Source: Monomorium pharaonis
Lineage: Eukaryota > Arthropoda > Insecta > Hymenoptera > Formicidae
DNA length: 64,000 nt
Direction: 5' to 3'
NCBI RefSeq assembly: GCF_013373865.1
Contig: NC_050475.1
Span: forward strand, 20,320,358 to 20,384,357
Part shown: in pieces, positions 14,610 to 27,600 of the stretch
Numbering within the stretch: the stretch's first letter is position 1
Layout: each line of letters starts with the position of its first letter
Position numbers and translations under genes: made by a program
Notes under the pieces: model-generated
What the model was told of the DNA's origin: nothing
The model's database searches: none
The model's input: only the letters and a program-made list of their open reading frames with translations

Positions 14610-17343
14610 ATGAACTTACAAACGCTCTTTCAGGACTTCAATCCGAGGTAATTTCCTCGTCATCGTTTGTCGTACGATGACGTGCTCGATTTCAACTTAC
14701 GAATATCTTCATAAATAAATAAACGGAAACCGCGCACCGAACTACAGCCGTTAATTTTGAATTTCCAGCAAATTTCTGGTGCACACATGTCTGATGATAT
14801 TCACATCTCTGTTCGCCCTTCGATTGGATGGCTTCATCGAGTGGAGCTACTGGTCGATATTCAGTCCGATATGGTTCTGGAAGGGCATGGTGATCCTGGG
14901 GGCAATAGTCGGCAGCTACGTCTGGTGGAGGCATCCTCACGCAAGATTGGAGGGGGATGCCTATGTACATTACAAGGCGATGTTGATCACCCTGGCGTTA
15001 CATCTGATCCTGTTAATGTTCGAGCTGCTAGTGTGTGATAAACTGGAGTCCGAGAGGCACTTGTGGATCCTGGTATTCATACCCCTAATTTTCATCTCGA
15101 TAGTATCAATCGCGGTAAGTACTTACTTGATTACTTTTTTCTTAGTATTTCTTATTGTATGTTTTATTTTAGAGGGGTACAAGTGAAGCATTTGCGAGGT
15201 CAAATAGAATCTTTAATAGTAACAAAATTGAATTAAATCAAATTTCTTTGAAATCGAGTTTAAATCAAATTTTCCTGGGTAATTGTTCATATTCAGGAAA
15301 TATAAATAAAACAATAAAAATAAGCGATTGATTTAAAGTAGAATTATAGATGATTCTTAAATTATTCAAACTATTTGCACATTTTCATGTTATTTCCTAC
15401 TTTAACACAATGTACTTTCATCTTTCAATCTCTATTGATGATTTTAGGTTTGCATCTGGGCAGTAAAACACGATCGATCATTTGAGCTGGAACTGTTCTG
15501 CGCAGTTAATGTGTTACAATTTATCTTTCTGGCTTTACGATTGGATGGCTTTATAACATGGAGCTGGGAAGTTGTGTTCGTGCCGCTTTGGGCACTTCTT
15601 TGCTTATCTCTAGTAGCTGTTTTATATGCTATTGTGTTCGCCGCTGTTTTACTGAGAACGCCGCAAATCAACGCTCGCCAGAGGCGGACTTCCTTGCACT
15701 CCGCCGTAGCATATACGTTTCTGGTTGTTCCCATTTTAGTGTTCCAGGTATAGCGCATCTTTTTTTTACATATATCTTATTCAGAGTTGGCTGAAAAAGT
15801 CCAATGGAAACATTCATGATAAATTTTTATTTTGTGATAATTTCTGTTTCAGTCTTTATCAATGAAATAAATTGGCAAAAACTATAAATTTATATAACTG
15901 TAAAAAGATATTTTTTGTTTAATTAACAAATTATACTAATTATACTAATGTGGTTTAAACAAAAATGAAATTAAGAGCAGTGAATTAATAACGAAATAAA
16001 TTAATAATGAATTAATAATAACAATTAAGCCTCATAATAACAATAATTCTTAATTCTAATTAATTTGCAAAATACTTTTTTAAATACAAACTGAATAAAT
16101 TTTATATTAATTTTATTACAATGACAACAAAATTTAAAATGTTTATCTTTATAGATCCACTTTATATTTACTGTCTTATAACAAAAATTTAATTTATTGA
16201 CTGCATTAATTCCTATATATTTTATTATGGATTATATTTTGAATAAAGCTTAAATTGGAAAAGCCTGTTTCAATTCATAACACTCATTGTTTGATATTTA
16301 TTTTATTATTTTTAATACATAAGATCACTTTTGCTATTTTTTTCTGAAATATTTCTAATTTTACCACTGGCGTGGACTTAATCTAAAAATATAAAATATG
16401 AAATTTTGCCAACATTGGTCTTACTAGGTAAATCATAATTAAGATTAAATTTTTATAGTATTATTTAATATAAATTATGTTTTAGGTATTGCTAGCGAAT
16501 AAACTAGATGGAGATATTTCAATAAATTATATAACCGTGGCAATGCCGCTCCTTGTGTCGCACATGACTCTTATTTTTATGTCCTTTGGTGCAAAGGGCG
16601 GAAATAGATGTAAGAAGCAATTTTGCACATTATTATTTAATGACACTGTACAACAATGTCATATTTTTAATTTTTTTTTCTTGATATAATATATCGTCTA
16701 TCAGCAAGAAAAGTAACGCAAGTTAAAAATATAAAATATTCTGCAGAAAAGAAAGAGAATTACGTATTTTAAAATAAATTATTTACAATAGCAATAGTAT
16801 TAAATATAAGTAACTTAGAGCTAATCACAAATTGCTTGTTTCTAATTCTTTAGAAGTAATGTAGATATTAATTTTGCATGATTTTACATCGTAAAAACTA
16901 TCTTTTTTTTGGTTTGTGTCATGTTTTTTTATTTTTTTTATTTTAAGATTAAATTCAACCTGTGGCATTCATTTTTCATTGGCATTCATTGAAGATAAAT
17001 GTAATTTAGAATACAATGATGAACAAAATTCGAAAAATTTCGACTTGTGACACTTTTCTTGTGGATGAACGATATACACATTTTATTATTAATTTTATTT
17101 AGTATGTAAGAACGATGAAATTTTTGTCTAGGGTGGTTTGGTATCAGAAAAGACTTTTGTCACTTCCTGCTAGGTCTATGTCCGTTGCTTCAGGAATATG
17201 GTAATATTTCGTATCAGCCAAGGGACGAGCGAGATCAGCCACCGTCCGAGCCAATGATTACTGAAAAGAGTGAGAAGCTTATTAAGAAGATCGACCTAAT
17301 GAAACCTGTTGTGCCTATAATCTCTATAGACATGCCTGACTGA
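14610..17343 (+). CDS. TMEM185: Transmembrane protein 185 (TMEM185A/B family)
   Basis: A conserved multi-pass membrane protein of unknown molecular function. Five exons join in phase: 14610-14647, 14769-15114, 15448-15747, 16486-16609 and 17132-17343, giving 339 residues (human about 350). The start MNLQTLFQDFNPSKF matches the family start. Two internally similar blocks contain ALRLDGFIEWSYW near residue 30 and ALRLDGFITWSWE near 155, pointing to an old internal duplication. The end has KGGNRWWFGIRKDFCHFLL, EYGNISY and the terminal motif SIDMPD, as in vertebrate relatives. Several hydrophobic segments of 18-22 residues are visible. It converges on the minus-strand FBXL3-like gene. Confidence 0.93.
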
Positions 17344-18440
17344 TTGGCTCAAAACAGGTATCCATTGCAGGGACACATTTGATGGAGAAATGTATTATAC
17401 GTAACAACGTAATATAAATTGACAATATTTAAAGCTTCTCATTTTCTCCTCTTGTAGGGTTAGCTCGGATATTTTTTAATTGTTATTTTTAATGCAACTG
17501 ACTTATACAGAGGCCAAATATCTACTATAAAATAGTCAGGTATACTTTTATATATTAAATATTAAATATTAGTGTTCTTACCTCGGAAAAATTTTCGGAA
17601 ATTTAAAAAAAAAGGTTTTTTCCCAAATATTTCCTTGATTGTATTTTTCTGGCAAATTAGGAGCACTATTAAATACTAAATACTATGTCTAATTGAATAT
17701 AGTTATATTCGTTTATATGGCAATTCATTCCCTTTATTTTAGGCCTTATTAAGCAGAAATTGAATTACATGGATATTCATGTCGGCTGGGATACAAGACT
17801 GAGCACCTCGCATCTCTAAAGTAGCATTGTGTTAGGAGGCGTTAAAGAATGGAGAAAAAAAGTGGCTGGATAAATTATAAGAGTGATGTTGCTGTTAATG
17901 TTGCTGGACATCATAATGTTGAATGCCCAATCATTTATTATATTATAATGTAGAAATAATGTATATACAGACTGTTATGTATAATAATAATATTACGTAT
18001 GATAGATATTGAATATTATATCTGTCTACCATATACAACGATGGTAGACAAGTGCTAGTAACATGTTACATTATTTTATATATATATTACATCTAAAAAA
18101 ATATAATCTAATAAAGTTTCTATTTTTTGGTATCAACAATAACGATCAATTAATTTTTTGCGATTTATGTTAATTTAACATACAGAGTATATACGCACGT
18201 GAAGTACATTGGGACTTTCAGATTTTTAGTGCTATCGAACAATTTTACTATAAATGTTATAAACGTGTTGTAAACATAAAAACATTGAATACATTGAATT
18301 TTCTGTTCGGTATTGCAAAATCTTTGTAAATTGTCATGTAAACTGGAAAAAATAGAAAAGTACGTCGTGCATATTTTATCGTGTCCTGTTATACGGCTAT
18401 AAGTTCATTGAAATTCCTCTTTTTTTTCATTCTCAGGAAA
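17344..18440. other. TMEM185 3'UTR and convergent spacer
   Basis: AT-rich DNA between two convergent genes, with polyadenylation-like AATAAA words on the plus strand near 18110. No open frame or repeat of note. Confidence 0.5.
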
Positions 18441-20204
18441 TTACCATAGGGGTACATATTCCGGTACCCATGTCCGACCAAGGAGCGAAGATAGATTTGT
18501 CGACATTTTAGCGATATCCAAGTCCGCATCTTCTATCAGTGATGTTTCCGAAACATACAATACCTGCAGACGATGCGCACACAATGCAACGAATTTCGCT
18601 AACCCGGAACAGCTATATAAGTTGGAAAAAATTGTTATTATTTCTATTAATATTTTATTGGAGAGATAAGTTTTCTGATGTGTATCACTGTTGAATACAA
18701 TACTGAAACACCCATTATAATGGATTTCTGAAATACTTTGGCGAATTGTACAAATTGATCGTATGAAATAAATCATTAATGGTGAACAAAGTGAAGATAA
18801 TTCTGGGAAAAATTTTTATTAGAATTCATATTTTTTCTGAATTTTGAATCAAGATAATATATGTCACATCTACGTATACACATACGTGATTTCGCAGTCG
18901 CCTAAACTGATGGCACTGAGTCGCGAGCAATCCTTAGCCATAGAAATTAGGAATTGATCGATCGGCCCGGCTCCATAGGCAGCGATAATTAATTCTATCA
19001 ATCGTGGACATTGCTTGCTTATTTGTGACATTATTAAGTCCGATGTTACGTCACCGAGATACAAATGCGTTACAGGAATGTGCGACGCAAAGAGTAATTT
19101 TTGATCATCGTCATCAATCATGTAAGATAATCTAAGAAAAAAAATTTTAGTATTTAAAAATTAAAGATATATAAAACATTTTAATATCTTAAAATCTTTT
19201 TTGAGTACACTATGCACATAGCATTATGTGGCTATTATACACTCATAAAAGAAGTATTTAATTTAAGATTTATAAATTTAATTTAAGATATTAAAATGTA
19301 TATATGTTTTGTCTCAATTTAATTTAAAATTTTTTAATATTAAATTTTACATATATTTTTTAGTTTTTTAGACTGTGCCCCAGAAATAATGATTGAAAAG
19401 ACATCATCAAAAATCGACGTTGTTTCGGCGAATCATTTTTCACTGGGATGTCGTTTCTTTCGATCTTGAAACGCAATTCTTAAGTTAAACAGAATAGTAA
19501 TATCACAATTAATAATTAATTTAATTATCGATGCTAATAATAAGTCAAAATTTTTTTGCAAAATGTTTTGTGTTTCCGTCTAATTTTTTAAATTAAAAAC
19601 TTAAAAAGTTTTTGTTTTAATATTTTAAAATTACATCCCTTTTTTAGTGAGAGATTATCGATTTGCTTTTACTTACAGTGCAAGATTTATATTGGGTAAA
19701 CGATTTGAAAACGTGAACCACGCTTTGTCGCTGACACGTGGAAGAGGCTTTGCTTCCGGGTATGCCTCCACTCGCAGAGTTTCCAAGTGGATTTGTTTTA
19801 CCGAGCATAACGCTAAGAGCAGCTCGTCGCTCAGCAGGGCATACGACAAGGATAATTCGCGAAGCCATCGACAATAATCGGCCAGAGCGAGGATGCCTGA
19901 AATATTGCAAAAATTGCAAACTTAATTCTTATTCGTTGCTATCGCTGACGTGCTCGTCCTTTTGTACGTATTACCTTCGGGTAATAGCCGCGGAAATCCC
20001 TTGACTCGCACAAGACGCAGCGTTCTGGGATCATTTCCATCGTTATCGCAACGATGTTTTTTTCTGCGTTCGACATTCCTAGTTTTAGAAATTGTTAGCG
20101 CGGATTTAAAACGTTCATCGTCGAACCCGACTTTCACCGTGCTTGTCGTCGCACACATTTGCGACATTGGATCGAGACGTTCAGTTTTGCACCACTCTTT
20201 CAAA
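18441..20204 (-). CDS. F-box/LRR protein, FBXL3-like (5' end not found)
   Basis: The C-terminal two-thirds of an FBXL3/FBXL21-type substrate receptor of SCF ubiquitin ligases; in vertebrates FBXL3 targets cryptochromes. Four exons in transcript order, 20204-19975, 19896-19677, 19131-18886 and 18612-18441, join in phase into about 288 residues. Diagnostic stretches are GILALADYCRWLRELSLSYA, LLSDELLLALCS, HIPVTHLYLGDVTSD, CPRLIELIIAAYGAGPID, LSAISLGDCEITCSGLAKFV and the end LLGRTWVPEYVPLW. The terminal tryptophan matches the last residue of human FBXL3. The first listed exon opens mid-codon after an acceptor at 20205-20206, and its first half aligns poorly with the family, so that exon could start later. 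Exons coding the F-box were not found in the 1.7 kb upstream. Confidence 0.82.
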
Positions 20205-21922
20205 CTGAATCAGCGAAAGTTTATAAAATCGCCGAAAGATTAAAAAAACGTAGGAGTCCATTGAGCATCAGTGAGCGTCTCATTCATGTGATCTTCTCAT
20301 CTTATAAAGCAATTTAGTTTCTGAGATCTCATCATTAAAAAAAAATTAATTTTAAGATATTGAAATATTTTATTTCTTTTTTTAAAATATATATTTGAAT
20401 ATATTTTAAATAATGTGCGTAGATTTAAAGCATTGAAACATCTTTAACAGCTTTAAACATTTTAATGTTTCACACCTAAACATTATTTAAAACATTTTTT
20501 AATAATTAAAAAGATAAGAAATAAAACATTTCAATATTTAAGAATTAAACATTTCTTTTATAAATAATATTGTATTTAATAATTTTTTAAATTATTTAAC
20601 TTTTAATTATTATTTTTTAAGCTTTCTGTTTACGATCACTGTTTCTGGCATCTAACATCACTAATTGAAACATTATTAACTGATTCTTCTTTTAATAAAC
20701 TTTCACTGTCAAACTTATAGCTACGCTGTGTACACTTAACTAGTAATCCAATGGTACACCGTATGCGTTTAAGAATAATACGTTAAAAATGTTCGATCTT
20801 ACTCGGTAATTGGACGTTCTATGATGGAAGAAACTCCGAACACATACTGATATTTCGCGTGATAAATTGAAGATACGTTCTACGCATGAATCATGGTCCC
20901 CCGTGAAACGGTCTCTAGCTCTCACCGAGATGCCAGAAAAGCGAAAGGAATTTACGGAAGTGGGGCGGACTAGGACATACACGCGAGATATATTAAGTAA
21001 AAGTAAAATTGTGAAGAAAAGGGTCAAGGACTTCGAGATTGCAGGCCCGCGTATATTTGCTCACGTGTATCACTTAAAAAGGTAAGATTTTATACGTAAA
21101 GCCTCCAAGGGAAAAACGTGATGAACATGTGGCTTAAGATACGAACTTTATCACGATTTTTCTTGATGGAATTCTCATATTTCATAATATTTTGAAGAAT
21201 TTTTCATTTATATATAAAATTTCTTTTATAAAGTGTTCTTAAATTATTTTAGATTTTATCAATTTTCTTCAAAACTTATAAGAGAATCTTAGAATATTTT
21301 AAAATTTATATAAAAACAACAAATCGATAAAATTAAACGGTAATATTTCTTCTAATCGGTAACCGTTTACTTATTTAGTTATTAAGTCGCATGTGACGTT
21401 CCTTTCACTAGCTATACACGTGCTACCAAGCTCACGTGTTCGAACCATTCGTGCCCCTTCACATCTTTCTGACATTTATGAAGGCCGCATTATCCCGGTC
21501 AATGATATCAGTGTATAATTGACTTGCATCGTACATTGCAATCACTGTCAAAGGCATATATAATTGTTACACCTTTACAATAATTGGCACACTTCTATAC
21601 TAAAAAAAATGCTAAATTATTAAGGCTACTAAGCAATAAAAACTAAAAGGACAAATTTACAGAGTAATAATAGTACAATTGTTAATAAATAAAAAAATAA
21701 TTTCTTATATATAATTTTTTATAATAAAATAATTAAGTTTTGTTTGGAAAACTTATAAACACTTATGTAAAATTAACTTTTTTTTATTTCCATATAAATT
21801 AATTTTTTTCTATATATTAATGCTGAATGCTTACTGTACATGTGTCATTATATAATTAATATCTAAATATACACACATAAAAATATGATTATGTCTTTTC
21901 TTATATTTATTGACTTAACTGT
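20205..21922. other. Region that should hold the FBXL3-like 5' exons
   Basis: No F-box-like segment is visible on the minus strand. On the plus strand, 20929-21082 is open from an ATG (MPEKRKEFTEVGRTRTY...) and ends at a good GTAAGA donor, but I recognise nothing and see no following exon. A GC-richer patch lies at 21385-21545. The rest is AT-rich. Confidence 0.35.
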
Positions 21923-24210
21923 TTATTTGGTTTTGCTTTCATCCTCGAATCCTGCTACAGGCCATTTTTTTAAATGATCCTTCAAGACGGAAGGGAAAAG
22001 AGATAGTACTTTGAAACAATTGCCCATTTTATCTTCATCGGTTATCATGTGATATCCTGATTCAATTTGTTCCTTTTGCGTTTTAGTAGCATTCCGTAAG
22101 ATCATTTTTAATCGTAAATCGATGTTTAGGTTCTTTAGAAATTTTCTTTGTGTCACCGGGCCAAAGGTGATTAATCTATTGTCTTTCTGTGCAATCTCTT
22201 TTATTAATAAAAAGTCAACGTCCGCAGTCAAATCCGCGGTTCCGGGATTTAACAAGGGATCGTGTAGCTTATGTTGACGGAATGCGCGAAATGTGTCAGT
22301 TTTCTCCCTCTCGTGGCCGTAATCGATCACCAGCGCAAATCCTCCGTGTTCCCACAAAAATTGAGACACATAGTCTATTGTCACAGAACATTGTGGACTC
22401 ATCTCCACATGATCTCTTTTCTCGTGCGGCTGAAAAAAATGTCACTCTTTGTTAATTTTTCATCTATAAAACATTAGCTAGAAAGTGAGGTAAATAAAAG
22501 CTTACAGATAGGTATACTTCACAAGCAGCCGTTGGTATTTGCGAAAGTACATATCGAAATCTCTCTTCATTTGAGTCCTGCACTATATCTATTAAGATCT
22601 CTCTCCAACCCCGATCAGTTTTCTAAAATTAAAGCATTTTTTTGAAGTCATAGAATAAAAAATTTTTAGAATATATCAGAATTCTAGAAAAGATGTAGTT
22701 TAATATCTTCATATTTTCTAAGTTTCCATATTTCTTTAGTATTTCTGAAGTTTCAATTTGTAAAAATCTGATCAATTTTTAAAAGTTATAAAAATTTACA
22801 CTGATGTTAATAGAAGTTTTGTGATTAATAAGTAAATAAAAATATCCTGCTACAAATTTTTGAGAAAAATGAGGATTGAAAACAACTTTTCAATCTCATT
22901 CAGAGAGTTAAATGATAAAAATTTTTTGTTGACTTGTATGTTGTCTTTTGTCTATTTTATATTTTAATATCAATTTTCCAATGTTTCTGTACCTGAAACT
23001 TGTGTATGGGCAAAGCATCAAAGAATTCCTGTGCAACAAACACACTGAATTTCCTAGGAACGTCATTAACAGAATAGTACCAATGTATCTTTACTCCATC
23101 TTTTGTAACACCTTCTCTGTAATGCGTGACGGAATTGTCTCGATCCTCGTTCACTCTTGGTTCAATATCTCTGCTTTCTGTGCATAATTTCTCTGCTTGA
23201 ATCGCAGACAAAGCAGGACTAATTTCCACTAGATGAATCGATATTTTATTTGAAAGATTCAATTTCCTAAATACCTGAAATAAACAATCTCTCGTAATTT
23301 TCACACTCGTACGTTTAATTTGAAACAATAATATATCAAAAACGTACTCGGAGAATATCATTGATTAAGGTGCCTCTTCCTGGACCGAATTCCACAAGTT
23401 GAATAGGATCTCTGCTGATTTTTCTCCATTCATTAATTATCCAAACTGCTATAATCTATCAATGAAAAAATAATTAATATATGAATTATTTCTAGGCAAA
23501 AATATCTTGACAAGCTCCACACAGATAACAGTAAATGGTAAAAGAAAAGAAAAGATAAAATCTTAAATTTTTTGCAAGGACATTGTCATAATGCCATCTT
23601 TGTTATCTCTTGTAAGGACATGCCTTTGATTTCACTTTAAAAAATGTGAAATTTAATGTAAACAAAATCTCATAAAATGTTATGAGTTAAAAAATATAAT
23701 TTTAAAACTTTTTAAAATTAAATTTGAATTGTCACTTGACAGATAAAGATTTACAGTAGCACTCCAGGGCTGCGTTCGGAAACATCACCTGAGTGCTCTC
23801 GGGTATCATTCTATTATTGTTGTTCGTTGAATGTGAAACAAGGATAGAATGATACCCAAAAGCACTCGGGTGTCGTTTCTGAACGCAACCCAGAGTTAAA
23901 ATGATGGAATCATAATTAACCCGATAATAAGAGGGTTGCATACTTCTCCAAAAAGTTGACTGATTTCTGGAGAAGTCGTGAAATCGCCTCTTCGACCAAA
24001 AACATCTCTGGTTGTATAATAACCTGCAGTGGGATGGATCAGGATTTCTTTCATGTATTCGGCAAGTGTTATGGGACCGCATGTCAGTATTTTCGCGTAC
24101 AATTGACGATACAGATTCGTCTTATCTTTCAAGCCGCTCGACGAGCTGCAGCGTAATCTCGCTCTCGTTAAACGAGTGATGGTCCGCGCTAATCGGGACA
24201 GCCCAATCAT
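21923..24210 (-). CDS. NDUFAF7: NADH dehydrogenase complex I assembly factor 7 (MidA family)
   Basis: A mitochondrial SAM-dependent protein arginine methyltransferase that modifies NDUFS2 during complex I assembly. Five exons in transcript order, 24210-23944, 23455-23348, 23274-22993, 22622-22506 and 22429-21923, join in phase to 426 residues (human 441). An Arg/Ser-rich start (MIGLSRLARTITRLTRARLR) fits a mitochondrial targeting sequence. Family marks are GPITLAEYMKEIL, HPTAGYYTTRDVFGRRGDFT, SPEISQLFGE, the SAM-binding VEFGPGRGTL near residue 113, AQEFFDALPIHKFQ and FALVIDYGHE. Intron 1 holds a hairpin MITE. It is head to head with CTNNBL1. Confidence 0.93.
23762..23895. mobile_element. Hairpin MITE-like element in NDUFAF7 intron 1
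   Basis: Arms 23762-23813 and 23844-23895 are inverted repeats with roughly 90 percent pairing by eye. Both contain GGGTATCATTCTAT or its complement and GCGTTC at the outer end, with about 30 bases between. Non-coding. The element at 45484-45578 shares the inner ATCATTCTAT word. Confidence 0.65.
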
Positions 24211-24661
24211 GTTAAATACTTCCGCTATAAGTATACAAATTACTATGTAACTCTGTAATAATTGGTTTCTGTATAAAAATTATTTCTCCACGAATCGATC
24301 ACAATAATTCTGTCTTGAACGTATAAATTGGATTTGTGTCAATTAGGTTAGGTTAGGTTAGGTTATATTATGTTAGGTTATGTTTTTTCATAAAGTAAGA
24401 AATAACTGCCAGAGTGCTAGAGAGTGAAACTGCAAAAGAGAATTGGAATTCGGACGTTTGGAGTGAATTAACATCAAGGGAAGTGCCTGATACTACAATT
24501 GAGTATTAACAATATAGCATGCGAGTGAGGAGCACAACAAAATCTACGTGCGTGTACGTGCGCATACATACACGAGTATAAGAAAAGCTGGTCGAACTCA
24601 GTTCAAATTTACGTCTTTTGGACGTAATTTTGAAAGACTCGGTGATCTTTAGTCCCGGGAA
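24211..24661. promoter_or_regulatory. Bidirectional promoter NDUFAF7/CTNNBL1 with TTAGG repeats
   Basis: Only 451 bases separate the two start codons of divergent genes, so both promoters must overlap here. At 24343-24365 there are four full TTAGG units plus TTA, followed by a degenerate GTTAGGTTATG. TTAGG is the insect telomere unit and is also a frequent promoter-near word in this window. Confidence 0.6.
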
Positions 24662-27600
24662 ATGGATATCGGGGAACTATTATCTTACAAGGTGAGTATT
24701 CTCGAATTATTCTACAGCGATTTGTACAATTCACATTTATCTTAAGGATAAACGTATTATTTTATTTAATTTCTCAGCGTTGTATGTGTCGTGACTTTCG
24801 AGGAAAGTTTTCTTCGTTAATCTCGCGATTTGCTTTTCTGCTTGCTAATAAATAACGGCGACACGATAGCGTTAAGCGACAGACAAGTTGTTTTAAAATG
24901 ATTGTCATATACCAAAAATTCATCGCATCATTAAAAATGTTATGAGCAATATCATATAATTATTTTGTGTAAAATGACTTGGTGTTATCTTGATCTTATT
25001 TGTGTTTCATCTGGGAATATGTACGTAGCCTCCAAACACACCAAAGCGACCGACTGCGGGAGAGGACGACGACGATGATGAATGGGAGAGCGCGAAGAGG
25101 CCGAAGAGAGTGATAAAAACGCCGTACCATGCGCGTCAACGGCAGCCCAGGGAGCTCGATGTCGTGCCATCCAGGAATGACGAGCCTGCCACACCTGTCA
25201 GAGCTGCCGAGCCCTCGTCGACTGATGACGCTGTGGTCGAACCGCAGTTGACGGAGAAGGAGAAGCAGGATATATTGAAGTATGTAGAAACCGAGGCACC
25301 TGAAGTCGAGGCACTGGACGAGGCAACGCTCAAACGTATGATCCTCCTGTTTGAGAAGAGGGCACTGAGAAATCAGGAGATGAGAGTTAAATTCCCGGAT
25401 CAACCAGAGAAGTATGTGAGCACATGGAAGTTAAATATCAGTTACAATATATTTGCATACATACATAAATTTTGATATATCCTAAAATTTTTCCATAATT
25501 TTTTCATGCTATAATATACTTTTTAAAGAATACTTTAAGAATCTGAAAAAATTTAAGGTATTTTTAAAAAAATTTTTAGAAATTTAAATTATGAAGAATT
25601 CATAAAAATATTGTGAGATATTGTAGGATATTTAAAGCTAGAGTAAGATCGATATTGATGAACGAAATAATTATGATACTAGTGAAGGATTTGGAGTAAA
25701 GGTTTTGGAGTAATGATCTTATTGCTAGTACCAAGAATTTTTTCTATCACTTACACTTACTATTATTTAAAAAATCTTTATCAAGGTAGTAAAAATCTTA
25801 ATGTATAATTGTTTTTATTCTTCTTTGGTCTTTTGCAGATTTATGGAATCTGAAGTAGAGCTGCATGAAACTCTGCAAGAACTGCATATTGTAGCAACTA
25901 ATCCAGATCTGTATCAGTTGATGGTAGAGCTAGGCGCTGTACCCTCTTTACTAGAATTGTTGTCTCATGAAAACACTGATGTAGCGGTTGGCGTGGTAGA
26001 TCTTCTACAGGAATTAACTGACGTAGATATATTGCACGAGAGTCAGGAAGGTGCAGACACGCTTATTGATGCTCTGTTGGAGCAACAAGTTTGCGCTCTC
26101 CTAGTACAAAATCTCGAAAGACTCGACGAAGCGGTAAAGGAAGAAAGTGACGGTGTTTATAACACACTTGGTAATTATTAAACAAATTTAATAATGCATA
26201 TTATTTAGCACTTTTTATTTGTGCACAAAATAGTGTTTTGCTGGATTCAGATAGAAAAATATTTATCATAAATTTTTTAATAAATATTTTGAAAATTTAT
26301 TTTAAAAATATATACAAATTTTATAGAATCTTTCTTTGAAGATTTTCAAACATTATAAACATTGTTACAATATATACAGTATTTTACAAATGTATTGAAA
26401 AATATTTATATAAATAAATGTGTTTATTATAATCTTTTTGATACTTACATTTTCTAGACATAAGAAAATGTACAAAATATTTAAAATCATTAATTTCAAT
26501 TTCTCTGATAAATATTTAAAAAACATGTTTTACTAATAATTTATTTGGACATTAATTTTGACATTGATTTTTTTAGCCATTTTTGAAAATCTACTAGAGT
26601 TTAGACCAGATCTGTGCGCGGATGCGGGGAAGCAAGGTTTAATGCAGTGGCTGCTGCGACGAGTTAAGGCGAAAACGCCTTTCGACGCAAACAAACTTTA
26701 CGCCAGTGAACTTCTGTCTATACTCTTGCAGCACACGCCAGAAAATAGACTTCTTTTAGGCGACTTGGATGGAATTGATGTTTTACTACAACAATTAGCT
26801 GTATGTATTTATATGTTTCTAAATGTTTGCAAGTTATTAAACTAAATTATCTTAAAATTGATTATTTACAGTACTATAAGAGACACGATCCTCAAACCGC
26901 AGAGGAGCAAGAGATGATGGAAAATTTATTTAACGTTTTATGCTCAAGTCTAATGGCTACCGTAAATCGTGATAGGTTTTTGCGTGGCGAAGGTCTGCAA
27001 CTTATGAACTTGATGTTACGAGAGAAAAAGATGTCGCGCAATGGATCTCTCAAAGTAGGTTTATTTGCGCTTTGTTATTACTTATTGTTAGGAAGTACTA
27101 TTTACAATGTATAGTATTAAATTATAGGTTTTAGATCACGCTATGAACGGCCCGGATGGAAAAGATAATTGTAGCAAGTTTGTTGATATTCTTGGATTAC
27201 GAACTATATTTCCTCTGTTCATGAAAACCCCAACAAAAAATAGAAAAAAAATGCTCACCGCAGAAGAGCATGAAGGTATAAAAATTATCGAAGATAGTCT
27301 CGATATATTAATCACCTATTAGTCACTTATATTTTTTTATAATTACATTTTATTACATTTTTAATTTAAGAATTACATTTTTAAGAAAATTTTAACTTGT
27401 TTTAAACTTGTTTTAAATAATGAAATAATGAACAAGTAATTTTTTACAGAACACGTAATTTCAATTATAGCAAGTATGTTAAAGAATTGCAAAGGGCAGC
27501 AGCGTCAAAGATTACTTAGCAAGTTTACGGAAAATGATTATGAGAAAGTGGATAGATTAATTGAATTACATTTCAAGTATCTTGAAAAGGTAGAAGAAGT

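Noticed and set aside
21438..21446. GTTCGAACC, like a tRNA T-loop
   Set aside because: The flanking bases cannot form the five-pair T stem on either strand, and no anticodon or acceptor arms are present. It is a self-complementary word only.
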